64,000 bases of DNA from Paracoccaceae bacterium (GCA_030066905.1 JASJAR010000001.1:124001-188000), one strand, 5' to 3'; positions 7,814-16,772 are shown, numbered from the stretch's first letter. Program-made: numbers and translations. The notes: generated by a model not told the origin, from the sequence alone.

Positions 7814-9018
7814 GCGAAGGCGGCGACGACGAGCACGGTCCTGAGGCTGAACTGAAAAAAGAGCGGCACTTCGATGAAACTGGCCATGACGACCATGAGC
7901 GTCAGCGAAAAAAACACCGCGGCAATCGCGCTGCCGGTCCGGAGCGTCCAGAGCAGGGTCAGCAGAGCGGCACCGAAGAGCACGAGGGCCTGGAGCGCGA
8001 CCCCGGCAATGCCGATCTCGACCGCGTTCGAAAGGTACATGTTGTGGAAGTTGAACCCGCTCCGGCTCTCGATCCCGAATAGGTGCCACAGCGCCTCGGC
8101 CTCGGCCTGCCCCTTCACCCAGAACGCCTGATAACCGACACCGAGAACCGGGCGCTCGGCGATCAGACCGAGGGCCACGGCCCAGAGCTCGGTGCGGCCG
8201 GTGAGCGTGAGGTCCTTGCCGGTGGCGTCGAGAAAGGCTGCGGAAATCGTTGTGAGATGGGCCGAGGCCAGGAGCCCGGCGAAGAGGGCGAGAAGGAGGC
8301 CGCCGAAGGCGACGACGAGGCCCGACAGACGCCCAAGGCGGGAGAGCCCGAGGACGGCGACCCCGGCCAGGAGCGTTGCCCCGAGAAGCGCCAGCGCGCC
8401 GACGGACTGGGCCAGGAGAACGAGGGCGATGCCCGGCAGGGCGGCGAGCAGAAACCCAAGACGGATCGCCACCCTCCCGCGCGCCATCCCAAGGCCGAGG
8501 GCGAGGATCGTGAAGGACGCCGCAGCCCCCGCGAACGCATTCTTGCTGCCGTAGATCCCGGTCCAGGCGGCAGTTTCCCCGCTCACCCCGCCGATCGCGA
8601 CGCTGGCCAGCATCGCCAGGCCCAGAAAGCCGCCGAGGGCGAGGCAGAAGGCGCGGGGCGCGAGCCGTTCGGCAATGGCCAGCGCGATGACAATGGTGGC
8701 GGTGAGCTGGAGGCCGAACCGCAGCGAGAGGGCGGGCTCCCGCGACCAGGTGAAGCTCAGCGCCGCAAAGAGAGCGATGGCGATCACCGGCCAGGCCCGG
8801 ATCGCCCGGTCGAGCACGGCCGCCGGGTTCAGAACGCAGAGCCAGGTGCCAGCCAGCAGGAAGACGACCGCGCCGATGGTCCCAAGCGCCGGGAGGAACA
8901 CCACGCCGAAGAGCGCCAGAGCCGCCAGGAGGCCTTGAAGCTCGATCTCGGCGCGGCCAAGGCGGCCGCCGCCGACGGAGACCGCAAGACGCGGATGGGG
9001 GTCGCTCAATGCGGTCAT
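7780..9018 (-). CDS. O-antigen ligase/Wzy-type polysaccharide polymerase
   Basis: A 412-residue integral membrane protein with about ten to twelve hydrophobic segments. It contains the hallmark of the O-antigen ligase/polymerase family: a large periplasmic loop with GRTELW followed by RPVLGVGYQAFW. In Wzy-dependent systems such proteins join lipid-linked repeat units; ExoQ of succinoglycan is the analogous enzyme. It is the only gene of this family in the locus, which supports a polymerase role rather than a lipopolysaccharide ligase. Its promoter must lie in the 191-base gap shared with the divergent glycosyltransferase at 9210. Its 3' end overlaps the convergent pyruvyltransferase. Confidence 0.8.
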   Translation of the reverse strand: MTALSDPHPRLAVSVGGGRLGRAEIELQGLLAALALFGVVFLPALGTIGAVVFLLAGTWLCVLNPAAVLDRAIRAWPVIAIALFAALSFTWSREPALSLRFGLQLTATIVIALAIAERLAPRAFCLALGGFLGLAMLASVAIGGVSGETAAWTGIYGSKNAFAGAAASFTILALGLGMARGRVAIRLGFLLAALPGIALVLLAQSVGALALLGATLLAGVAVLGLSRLGRLSGLVVAFGGLLLALFAGLLASAHLTTISAAFLDATGKDLTLTGRTELWAVALGLIAERPVLGVGYQAFWVKGQAEAEALWHLFGIESRSGFNFHNMYLSNAVEIGIAGVALQALVLFGAALLTLLWTLRTGSAIAAVFFSLTLMVVMASFIEVPLFFQFSLRTVLVVAAFAYARDARARGA

Positions 9019-9045
9019 GCGGGGGGCGCTGCCTCGCTCCGATTC

Positions 9046-9078
9046 CAGCCGCTACCAGAGTGGAAGAGCGAGCGGCTG
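9046..9078. promoter_or_regulatory. Inverted repeat in the polymerase leader
   Basis: CAGCCGCT at 9046-9053 and its exact reverse complement AGCGGCTG at 9071-9078 are separated by 17 bases, beginning 28 bases upstream of the polymerase start codon. It could be an operator or a leader hairpin. No regulator is known. Confidence 0.35.
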
Positions 9079-9155
9079 AAAATGTGGCATGTCAGGCCGT
9101 TGCGCCGTTTCGGCGAAACCCCGCCGAACCGCCTCGGCAGCCGTCCCCTGGCGTT

Positions 9156-9187
9156 TGCTGCGGTGCAGCTTCGCGTTAGCCTATACT
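9156..9187 (+). promoter_or_regulatory. Palindrome TGCTGC-GGT-GCAGCT with downstream TATACT
   Basis: TGCTGCGGTGCAGCT at 9156-9170 has six-base arms with one mismatch and contains an exact CTGC-N3-GCAG core. Eleven bases further lies TATACT (9182-9187), a near-consensus -10 hexamer about 23 bases before the start codon of the next gene. A repressor or activator bound here would sit over the expected -35 region. The same palindrome occurs at 4613-4627. Confidence 0.5.
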
Positions 9188-9209
9188 CCGGTCGGGGGCT
9201 AAGGATTTC

Positions 9210-11435
9210 ATGGGGATCGCCATGGCGTCTTCCGCAAGTCCCGGCACCGCTCCGGCGGTCTCGGTCGTCATGGCCAACCGCAACGGCGCGGCGCATCTCG
9301 AAGCGGCGATGCGCTCGGTCCTTCGTCAGACGCTCACGGCCCTCGAACTCATCGTCATCGACGACGCCTCGACCGACGAAAGCCCCGCGATCATCGCCAG
9401 GGTTGCGGTCGACGACGATCGCGTCGTCGCGTTGACATCGCCCGCCCGCGGCGGCCCCGGCGCCGCACGCAATCTCGGCCTTGCGCGGGCACGCGGGCAA
9501 TGGGTGTCGGTCGTCGATGCCGACGACCTCGTTCACCCCCGCCGTCTGGAGCGGCTGGTGGCAGCGGCCGAAGCTCAAGGCGCATCGGTCGTCGCGGACG
9601 ATTTGATCCATTTCTCCACCGACGCGCCCGCCGCCGCAGCACGGCTTTTCAGCGGCGCGCGGTTCGACCGGCCCCGGGCGCTGGGGCTGTCGGGGCTTCT
9701 CGACGACGACTTCGCCGGGGCTCCGAACCATATAGGCTACGTCAAACCGCTCGCGCTCAGGCGCGCCCTTGAGCCCATCGGCTACCGTGAGGACCTCATG
9801 GTCGGAGAGGATTTCGACCTTCTCCTGAGGCTTGCGGCGGCGGGGCATCCGCTCACGGTCCTGCCCGGGGCCTGGTATCTCTACCGCCGCCACCCCGCAT
9901 CGGTTTCCCACCGCCTTGATCCTGCCCACGCGGCCGCCATGGTGCGCGCGATGAAGGATTTCGCCGCCGCGGCCGGCCCGTTCGACCGCGAGGTGACCGC
10001 GGCGCTCGACCGGCGGATCGCCCGCATGGAAGCCGGGGCGCAGGAGGCAGCCGTGCTCGGACATCTCAGGGCGCGGCGCTACGCGGCGGCGGCGGCGGGG
10101 CTGATCGGCAAGCCGTCCTCCGCGCGCCCGGTTCTGGCCACCACAGCCGACGCCGCCCGCCGTCGCTTCCTGACGCCGAGCCGGTCGGAAACGCCATGCC
10201 AGCCGCTCCGCCTGCGTGCCCCCGGAGCGACCGGGGCCGCTCGCCCCGCCTCCTGGGGCGACCTCGCGCTCAAACCCCTTTCCGAGATGACCTCCGACGA
10301 CCGCGCAGCGCTTACCGCCGCGACGGCGGACCCCACGCGGACGGTGCTTGTCGAGGGCGATCCCGGCGACGACCTTCTCGGTTTCGTTCCGGAACCCGGA
10401 CGGCTCGTCGGGTCCGGCACCGCGGTCTCACCGCCTCCGCGCGTCCATATCCGCACGCCGACCTACAAGCGCCCCGAGATGCTCCGCCGCGCCCTTCGGG
10501 GTTTGCAGGCCCAGACCGTCCCGGACTGGGTCTGCGACGTCTATGACGACGACCCCGAGCAATCGGGCCGTGCCGTCGTCGAGGGCCTCGCCGATGCCCG
10601 GATCAGGTATTCGGCGAACCGGCCCCGCCGCCATGCCTCCCGGAACCTCGATTTCTGCTTTTCGCGTTACAACCCGCACGGCGCGCGGTACTTCTTCGTC
10701 CTCGAGGACGACAACCAGGTGCTGCCCCGCTTCATCGAGGACAACATCGCCCTCTGCGAGCGCGAAGGGGTCGGCATCGTGCTCCGCAATCAGTTCGTCG
10801 AGCATTGCAGCGGAACGCCGGAGGCCCGGCTCAGCGATTGGGGGCTCCTCGACACCAAGCTGCCCGAAGGCCCCTGCCCGCCCGATCTGCTGCATCTGTC
10901 GGTGATGGCGGATATGGGGGTTTCGAACGGCGGGCTGTTCTGGTCGGCGGAGGCGGCCAGCGATCTCGAAATCGGCATGCCCTGCAATGCGACGTTCCAG
11001 GAATACCTGCGCACCGTCGCAATCGTCGAGCCGGTCTATGTCGCCCTCGAACCGCTGGCGATATGGGCCGAAAACGGTGCGGACACCGCCCGCGATCTCG
11101 GCGACGGGGCGGGCTGGCTGCGCCGCGAGCTCGACCTCAAGCGGTCGGTCCAGGACCTCCAGCGGCGGGTCTGGAAGGACGCCTCGTCCGAGGCCAGGCG
11201 CGCGTTTCTCGCCAATCCCGGCTTCCGCTATCCGGCCGGCAAGCGCGCAACGGGCCTCGTCAAATCCCTGTGCCGGTTTCGCACCGGCGGGGCGCTGCCG
11301 CGCCGCGAAGTCCTGCGGCTCGCCCTGCGCGGCGCGGCGATCCGGGTCGCCGGGCGCCCCGCACGCGGCCTCGACCGGTTCGTCGAGGACCGGCTCGTCA
11401 GCCGTCGCCGTTCCGCGGCGCCATCGCCGCCTTGA
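9210..11435 (+). CDS. Two-domain GT2 glycosyltransferase
   Basis: A 741-residue protein with two GT-A-like halves. The first (about 10-230) is a canonical family 2 domain, beginning SVVMANRNGAAHL with DDAST and a VVDADDL metal-binding motif. The second, starting near residue 410 (RVHIRTPTYKRPEML), has YDDDPEQSG and an FFVLEDDNQVLP segment in the DxD position. The linker contains a short alanine- and arginine-rich stretch. It may add two successive sugars or use one domain for acceptor handling. The ATG at 9210 follows AAGGA; ATG 9222 is a weaker alternative. It is monocistronic on this strand and overlaps the tail of the ExoX-like gene by 38 bases. Confidence 0.8.
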   Translation: MGIAMASSASPGTAPAVSVVMANRNGAAHLEAAMRSVLRQTLTALELIVIDDASTDESPAIIARVAVDDDRVVALTSPARGGPGAARNLGLARARGQWVSVVDADDLVHPRRLERLVAAAEAQGASVVADDLIHFSTDAPAAAARLFSGARFDRPRALGLSGLLDDDFAGAPNHIGYVKPLALRRALEPIGYREDLMVGEDFDLLLRLAAAGHPLTVLPGAWYLYRRHPASVSHRLDPAHAAAMVRAMKDFAAAAGPFDREVTAALDRRIARMEAGAQEAAVLGHLRARRYAAAAAGLIGKPSSARPVLATTADAARRRFLTPSRSETPCQPLRLRAPGATGAARPASWGDLALKPLSEMTSDDRAALTAATADPTRTVLVEGDPGDDLLGFVPEPGRLVGSGTAVSPPPRVHIRTPTYKRPEMLRRALRGLQAQTVPDWVCDVYDDDPEQSGRAVVEGLADARIRYSANRPRRHASRNLDFCFSRYNPHGARYFFVLEDDNQVLPRFIEDNIALCEREGVGIVLRNQFVEHCSGTPEARLSDWGLLDTKLPEGPCPPDLLHLSVMADMGVSNGGLFWSAEAASDLEIGMPCNATFQEYLRTVAIVEPVYVALEPLAIWAENGADTARDLGDGAGWLRRELDLKRSVQDLQRRVWKDASSEARRAFLANPGFRYPAGKRATGLVKSLCRFRTGGALPRREVLRLALRGAAIRVAGRPARGLDRFVEDRLVSRRRSAAPSPP

Positions 11436-11589
11436 CGATCAGAAAGAGAAAATAGCCCACCTGAAGGACGACGAGCACGCCGAGCGCTCCGAGCACCGCC
11501 CCGCCCACCGTCGCCCCGCCCAAAGCCAGCGCGACCCCTGCGGCAATCGAGAAACACAGCGCAATCAGCGCGAACCTTTGCATACTCAT
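11398..11589 (-). CDS. Small membrane protein resembling exopolysaccharide repressor ExoX
   Basis: A 63-residue protein that is almost wholly hydrophobic: membrane segments at about 5-27 and 29-55, then a short polar tail. The second segment contains LQVGYF at 42-47, a feature of ExoX/PsiA-type proteins, which restrain exopolysaccharide synthesis by acting on the priming transferase ExoY. Length, topology and locus fit that role, but similarity over so few residues is weak evidence. The start is ATG 11589, with ATG 11583 as an alternative; ribosome-binding sites are poor. Its 3' end overlaps the convergent glycosyltransferase by 38 bases. Confidence 0.5.
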   Translation of the reverse strand: MSMQRFALIALCFSIAAGVALALGGATVGGAVLGALGVLVVLQVGYFLFLIVKAAMAPRNGDG

Positions 11590-11753
11590 ATCCGGTATCC
11601 CGACGACCTGTGCTGAGAACCCTCACGGCAATCCGCGGCCCCGTCAACAGCGCCGCGCACCACAGGATGCGCCGCAAACCGTCCCCAAAATATGATCGCG
11701 CCGCGGCTTTACCGGGCCCATTGCGTGGCGCGCGGGCCCCCGGCCGTGCCGGC

Positions 11754-13685
11754 TCAGGCCCTTAGCCTGCGCGGGTGCCGTCTGACCTGGTCGCGCTGAA
11801 CGCCATAGGCTCCGAGCCGACCCATGATCGTTCGGTTCAGAACCACCCCGAGGGTCTTTCTCGCCAGTTCGGGGTCGTTGGCAACCGAAGCCTGCAACGC
11901 CGAACGGGCGGTCCGGCCCCAGTCGGCGACCATGACCACCGCATCGAGGGCATTGAGCATCGCAGCGATGTCGGAGGAGTGCCCGAGCGGCTGGGTGTCG
12001 AGAACAACCAGATCGTAGCGCCGGCGCGCCTCGGCCAGGGGCGAGCCGATCTTCATGATCCCGGTCTGACCGCGATGGGCGGCCGGCACCGTGTAGGGGA
12101 GCACATCGAGCCCGGTGGCCGGCAGGACGGTCACGCAATCGCCGAGCACCGCGCGGCCCGCCAGAACGTCGTAGAGTCCGACCTCCCCGGCAAAGCCAAG
12201 CTCGGCGCTGAGCGAGGGGTTCGAGACGTCGGCGTCGATCAGAAGCGTCCGGTGCCCGCTCAGGGCGGCAAATTGCGCGAGGTTCGCCGCCAGCGTGGTG
12301 CGCCCTTCGCCGGAATTGACGCTGCCGATCGCCGCGACGCACCCCTCGCCGGGGCGCGGTTGCCGCAGGAGGCGCGCGAGCAGCCCCTTCAGCGGCTCGT
12401 TATAGGGCAGGTCCGGCGCGACGGACGGCAGATAGAGCGTCGGCGAAAAGTGCCGGCAGGGGTCGGTGGGGCTCACGGTCGTGACGACCTCCGGCGCTTG
12501 CGGCCGAACACGGGCGAACTCGACGGGCGGTATCCCTTCGAGGAGCAGCGGCTGCATCACCACTGGCCGCAGGCGCCGCAACCGGCGCTTGCGGAACCGC
12601 GGCAGGTAGCCGAGGAACGGCAGGCCGGTCAGGGCGCGCACCTCCGCGCCGGTCCGGACGCCGGTCTCGCGCAGTTCCCGCCAGACGGCGAACATCAGAC
12701 CGCCGAAGAGGCCGAGCACGAGGCCTCCGGCCAGGAGCCGCCAGGCCTTCGGCAGGGCCGCCGTCTGCGGTGTGACTGCCTCGCTCAGAAGCCGGCCGTT
12801 CGAGATCGGGTAGGACCCTTCGATGGTGATCATCTCGAGCCGTTCAAGAAGCTTTGCATGGATTTCGTTGAGCGTGACCACCCGTTGTTCGAGGGCCTGC
12901 ATGCCTTGCGGGTCGAGCGCGCGGTTCTCGGCACGGAAAGCCGCCGCCTCGCGCGCGGCCGCGTCGGCGCTGCGGCGCACGTCGTCTATGTTGCGGCGCA
13001 ACCAGTCGGCCCCGGCCGAGGACATCGCCCGGCTGGCGACCTGCCGATCGGCCAGGTAAGCTGTCGCATAAGCGTTGGCGATCTCGGCCGCGAGTTGAGG
13101 CTCGTGCAGGATCATGCTGATTTCGATGGAAAAACTCCGCCCGACCCGGGTGATCCCGACCTCCCGCTGGAGCTTCGCCGCCGCCGCGACGATCCGCTCG
13201 TCCTCGCTCGGCCCGGCGCCCTCTGCCGGCTGCTCCGGGGCGGCGACAAGCCCGCTCAGGGTGGATGCCGCATTGCCCAACGCGGTCCGGGCGAGGGAGA
13301 CCGGCGGATGCAGGAAGGCCTGGTCCTCGTGCAGAGACAGCCGGCGTGTCACGTCCTTGGCCAGTTCCAGCGAGCGCAGCACCTGCATTTCGTTGAGCGC
13401 GGCGGTTTCGTTGCGCAACAGCGGGAAGTCCGCCGTGAACTCCTCGCCGGGGTCGGTGGCGCGTTCGTCGATCAGCACGGTGGCGGCGGCATAGTACCGG
13501 TCGGGACTGGTCGCGTCGTGAAGCCCGCCGGCTATGAGCCCGAACAATGCGCCGAGGAGCAACGGCCAGCGCTGACGGCCGAGCAGGAGGAGGAGATCGG
13601 GGGCCGCGGGTCCGTCGGCATTGGAAACCGGGGGCACCGCCGCCGGGTCGGCGCCGGGGAGCCGGGCGATGTCGAGCTGGGTCAT
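11754..13685 (-). CDS. Wzc/ExoP-like chain-length protein with degenerate BY-kinase domain
   Basis: A 643-residue inner-membrane protein with an N-terminal Wzz domain (first membrane segment about 38-54), a coiled-coil-rich periplasmic part, a second membrane segment around residue 320, and a cytoplasmic ATPase-like domain. Wzc/ExoP proteins control polymer length and export through tyrosine autophosphorylation. Here the P-loop reads NSGEGRTT (about 457-464), so the lysine normally in GEGK is Arg462. Walker A' IDADV is near 483 and DTQP near 563 replaces the usual DTPP. No C-terminal tyrosine cluster is present. It may bind nucleotide poorly and act only as a co-polymerase. The ATG at 13685 overlaps the upstream stop (ATGA). 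Confidence 0.8.
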   Translation of the reverse strand: MTQLDIARLPGADPAAVPPVSNADGPAAPDLLLLLGRQRWPLLLGALFGLIAGGLHDATSPDRYYAAATVLIDERATDPGEEFTADFPLLRNETAALNEMQVLRSLELAKDVTRRLSLHEDQAFLHPPVSLARTALGNAASTLSGLVAAPEQPAEGAGPSEDERIVAAAAKLQREVGITRVGRSFSIEISMILHEPQLAAEIANAYATAYLADRQVASRAMSSAGADWLRRNIDDVRRSADAAAREAAAFRAENRALDPQGMQALEQRVVTLNEIHAKLLERLEMITIEGSYPISNGRLLSEAVTPQTAALPKAWRLLAGGLVLGLFGGLMFAVWRELRETGVRTGAEVRALTGLPFLGYLPRFRKRRLRRLRPVVMQPLLLEGIPPVEFARVRPQAPEVVTTVSPTDPCRHFSPTLYLPSVAPDLPYNEPLKGLLARLLRQPRPGEGCVAAIGSVNSGEGRTTLAANLAQFAALSGHRTLLIDADVSNPSLSAELGFAGEVGLYDVLAGRAVLGDCVTVLPATGLDVLPYTVPAAHRGQTGIMKIGSPLAEARRRYDLVVLDTQPLGHSSDIAAMLNALDAVVMVADWGRTARSALQASVANDPELARKTLGVVLNRTIMGRLGAYGVQRDQVRRHPRRLRA

Positions 13686-14614
13686 GGGCGCATGCCTCCC
13701 TCGCTCGCCCCGTAAAGCGTGATCGGCCGGGCGCCGAACAGGCCGCTCAGGGTCCCCGCATGGAGGGTGCCGCGCAGGAGTGCGCCGTTGCGCCGCGCCG
13801 CGTCGGGGGCCGCGAGCGCGGCATGGCCGAGGCAATAGAGCACCTTCAGAGCGGCCGTTCCCGCCGCGGCGGCGCGCGACGGGCCCCTCCCCGTTTCGGC
13901 AAGGAGCCGGCCATGGGTCTGTCCCGAGCGGAACCGGCGCCGCGCGAGCCAGAAGAAACGTGCCCGATGGGTCGGCACGGCTTCGCGCACAACCGCGCCG
14001 GGGGCTTCGGCGAACCGTGCCCCGCGACGGAAGGCATGGGTGAAATACGCCGTGTCCTCGCCGCCCGACCGCCCCAGCCCCGGATCGAAGCGCAGGCCGC
14101 GGAAAGCGGGGGCGGAACGATCGATGAGCACGTTGCAGGAATAGCCCGTCCGGATCGTGCCGGCCACGTCGACCGGCGCCGCCGAATGCGCGTCGAGCCG
14201 CCGCATCCAGACCGGCGCATCGGCGCTGTAGACGGCCCGCACCGGCCCCAGCACGACATCCGCGCCCGTCTCGGCCTGGGTGGCGACGAGAGCGGCGAGC
14301 CAGCCCGGATCCGCCGTCTCGTCGTCGTCGATAAAGGCCAGATACCGCCCGCGTGCGGCGTCGAGCGCCCCGTTGCGGGCAATCGAGATGTTGCCCGCAG
14401 GGCGGTGGATGTAGCGCATCGGCACCGGGGCGGTCGCCGCGAAGGCCGCGACCCGGTTTTCGCCGCTGGGGCGGTCGTCGTTGTCGACCACGAGGATCGA
14501 CATCTCCCAGCCCTCGGGAACGTTCTGGCGGGCGAGCGAGGCGAGGGTGTCGACGATCCCGGCCCGCCGATAGGTGCAGACCGCGACCTCGAGGGTCTTG
14601 CGCGCGGCACTCAT
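13682..14614 (-). CDS. GT2 family glycosyltransferase
   Basis: A 310-residue inverting glycosyltransferase. The N-terminal strand EVAVCTYRRAGIV, the VVDNDD segment and the metal-binding FIDDDE (near residue 95) are family 2 hallmarks. A GEDTAYFTHA motif near residue 190 corresponds to the ED catalytic-base region. The C-terminal part is rich in Arg and Ala and includes a possible membrane-associated helix. Start ATG 14614 overlaps the stop of the upstream glycosyltransferase by four bases, and its own stop overlaps the Wzc-like start by four. It belongs to a three-gene minus-strand operon (15615 to 11754). Donor sugar unknown. Confidence 0.8.
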   Translation of the reverse strand: MSAARKTLEVAVCTYRRAGIVDTLASLARQNVPEGWEMSILVVDNDDRPSGENRVAAFAATAPVPMRYIHRPAGNISIARNGALDAARGRYLAFIDDDETADPGWLAALVATQAETGADVVLGPVRAVYSADAPVWMRRLDAHSAAPVDVAGTIRTGYSCNVLIDRSAPAFRGLRFDPGLGRSGGEDTAYFTHAFRRGARFAEAPGAVVREAVPTHRARFFWLARRRFRSGQTHGRLLAETGRGPSRAAAAGTAALKVLYCLGHAALAAPDAARRNGALLRGTLHAGTLSGLFGARPITLYGASEGGMRP

Positions 14615-15615
14615 GCGGGGCTCGGCGCGACTGTCGCGCGGGCCCGCAGGAGGGTGGCCCAGAACCCCGCCGACCAGGCCAGATGCATCACCATCGCCAT
14701 CGGCGCGGCCACGAGCAGCGCCGGGTCGCGGCCCTTTGCCGCCAGGGACGCCGCCATCGCCGCGCAAAAAGCCGCCCAGAGCCCCCCGGGGAGGGCAAAG
14801 ACTGGGACGGCGGGGGCGAGCGCGGCTGCCGCTACGGCTGGCAGGACCGCGATGACCGCCGCCTGCCGGACCTTCGGGCGCATCCGATGCTTCAGCATGT
14901 TGCGCGCCCGTCCGCTGCCGTGGTTGAAGTATTGCCGGGCCAGACGCGGGGCGTCGCTGCGCGGAAAGTACGTCACCGCGACCCGTCCGCTGAGCCAGAT
15001 CCGGTGACCGGCCAGCGCGAGCCGATGGTCGAACTCGGCGTCCTCGTTATGGGCAAAGCCCGCGTCGTAGCCTCCCACCGCGTCGAAGGCGTCGATTGCG
15101 ATGAGCGCATGATGGCCGTGATCGACGTATTCGCCGGCCGTCGCGTTGCGGTGCTTCGAGCCGCCATTGCCGACCGGCGCGTTCTGGGCCGCAGCGATGG
15201 CGCGCTGTATGATCCCCGTGCCTTGGGCCTCCATGGTCACAACGACGCTCGCCGCCCCCGTGGCGCGGGCCTCCTCCAGCAGGATCTCGCAAAACCTCTC
15301 GGGATAGGCGCAATGGGCGTCGACCCGGACGAGGTGGGTGGCATCGGCGCCGAACCGGGCCACCGCGCGGTTGATGCCGGCACTCTGGATGCGCGCGGGA
15401 TTGTCGATCAGATGCACCTCGCGCGCGCCTGCCGCCTCGCGCCGGACGATGTCGCGGGTGGCGTCGGTGCTGCCCCCGTCGACCACCACAAGCGTGCCGC
15501 CGAGGCGGGCGGCCGCGCCGGCGAACTGGCGGATCAGCGGCCCGATATGCCGCGCCTCGTTGAGGCACGGCACGACGATCAGGGGTCGGAGCGGTGGGAG
15601 CGTGCCCGTTTGCAA
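14611..15615 (-). CDS. ExoA-like GT2 glycosyltransferase
   Basis: A glycosyltransferase of about 334 residues related to succinoglycan ExoA. It opens with LIVVPCLNEARHI and VVDGGSTDATR and has VRVDAHCAYP in the DxD position. The conserved HNEDAEFDHRL lies in the second half, followed by two or three hydrophobic C-terminal segments that anchor it to the membrane. The start is uncertain: TTG 15615 places the family N-terminus eleven residues in, whereas ATG 15711 adds 32 residues with no homology and no good ribosome-binding site. It heads the minus-strand operon; the promoter should lie in the 245-base gap shared with the divergent gene at 15861. Confidence 0.75.
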   Translation of the reverse strand: MQTGTLPPLRPLIVVPCLNEARHIGPLIRQFAGAAARLGGTLVVVDGGSTDATRDIVRREAAGAREVHLIDNPARIQSAGINRAVARFGADATHLVRVDAHCAYPERFCEILLEEARATGAASVVVTMEAQGTGIIQRAIAAAQNAPVGNGGSKHRNATAGEYVDHGHHALIAIDAFDAVGGYDAGFAHNEDAEFDHRLALAGHRIWLSGRVAVTYFPRSDAPRLARQYFNHGSGRARNMLKHRMRPKVRQAAVIAVLPAVAAAALAPAVPVFALPGGLWAAFCAAMAASLAAKGRDPALLVAAPMAMVMHLAWSAGFWATLLRARATVAPSPA

Positions 15616-15860
15616 ACCAATTCTCGCGCTTGCCGCCCCGGATGCCCGAAGACATCGGAGCCAAACGCCCGCACCCGAGAGAAAGAGTGTCCCACAGCCA
15701 GCGCTGGACAAGCGGATTCGGTCGCCGCCGGGGCGGTTCGGCGGTTTCCCGCCTTCGCAGCCCCGGCAGGCTCAATTCCTGCTCCTTTTCCGGGCAGACC
15801 GGGTGCTACGCTCGCGGCCGGGTGGGCGGCGCCGAACGCGAAAGGTTCGAGGGGCTGCCA

Positions 15861-16757
15861 ATGCGCCGCACGACGCTCATCGTCCACGATTTCAGCCAGG
15901 CTTACGTGGGGAACTTCGTCCGCTACCTTCATCAGGCACTCCGCCGGCACGCCGACCCCGAAGCCGAGCTCGTCTTCTGCAAGAGCGTCGACGACGCGGC
16001 CCACGGGCCCGGCCTCGTCTTCATCATCGGCGAGAAGTTCCCGCCGTTTCGCCGCCGCCCGGGGTGCGTCTATGCCTATCTCAACCTCTCCGTCGTCTCC
16101 CGGCTCGGCAGCCCGCTCGCCGCCAGCGTCAAAGGCCACCGGCTGATCCTTCAGAAGCGGCAATTGCTCAACGCCAAGCTCGATCTCGTCGATGTGGTCC
16201 TCGACTATTACGCGCCGCAGACCGAGGTGCTCAGCCGACAATTGCCCGTTCCGGTGATGGGGTTCGACTACGCGGTCGATCCCTCCCGTACCGGGGGGCG
16301 CCGCGAGGTTCTTTACGACGTGTGCTTCGTCGGCGGTCTGTCTGAGCGCAGGCAGACGGTGCTGGACGGGATCGCCGCGCGCGGCTTCACCCTGTCGCCG
16401 AGTTCCGGCGCGCCCATCGAGAGCATCGCCGCGGCCTCGGCCTGCTGCCTCAACGTCCATGTCCACCGCTCGAACCATCTCGAAATCCCCCGGATCGTCG
16501 CCGCGCTGGCCAATGGCTGCCCGGTCGTCACCGAGACGAGCCACGGGATCGCGGGGCTCGGCGCGGGGGAGTTCGTCACCGAACGGCCGCTCGCCGCCCT
16601 TGCCGGCGAGGTGGAGCGGCGGCTGGGCGACCGCGAAGCGCTGGCCGATCTCGGCCTCCGCAGCGTCGCCTGGTACCGCGACAGCTACCTGCCGCGCGCC
16701 GAAGCCCGGTGGCGCGAGATCTGCCGGTCGCTGGCGGAGTTTCCCCTGGCGGCCTGA
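15861..16757 (+). CDS. GT1/GT4-like glycosyltransferase (CgeB-type)
   Basis: A 298-residue protein. The C-terminal half has the donor-binding motif of GT-B enzymes: HRSNHLEIPRIVAALANG followed by CPVVTETSHG. The N-terminal half, from TLIVHDFSQAYVGNF, forms an acceptor-side Rossmann domain with little recognisable similarity. I chose ATG 15861, preceded by GAGGGG at about 15849, over the in-frame ATG at 15594. The latter would place 89 residues of low-complexity sequence across a region that should hold divergent promoters. It is the last gene of the exopolysaccharide locus and is followed tail to tail, after 15 bases, by the guanine deaminase gene. Confidence 0.7.
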   Translation: MRRTTLIVHDFSQAYVGNFVRYLHQALRRHADPEAELVFCKSVDDAAHGPGLVFIIGEKFPPFRRRPGCVYAYLNLSVVSRLGSPLAASVKGHRLILQKRQLLNAKLDLVDVVLDYYAPQTEVLSRQLPVPVMGFDYAVDPSRTGGRREVLYDVCFVGGLSERRQTVLDGIAARGFTLSPSSGAPIESIAAASACCLNVHVHRSNHLEIPRIVAALANGCPVVTETSHGIAGLGAGEFVTERPLAALAGEVERRLGDREALADLGLRSVAWYRDSYLPRAEARWREICRSLAEFPLAA

Positions 16758-16772
16758 CCGGAAGCCATCGTG

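Noticed and set aside
11642-11647. TTGACG on the minus strand as a promoter for the ExoX-like gene
   Set aside because: The hexamer 17 bases further (TGAGGG) is too far from TATAAT to call.
15616-15860. Extended N-termini for both divergent glycosyltransferase genes
   Set aside because: The extensions would leave no room for two promoters and show no similarity; start sites at 15615 and 15861 are more plausible, although the first is uncertain.
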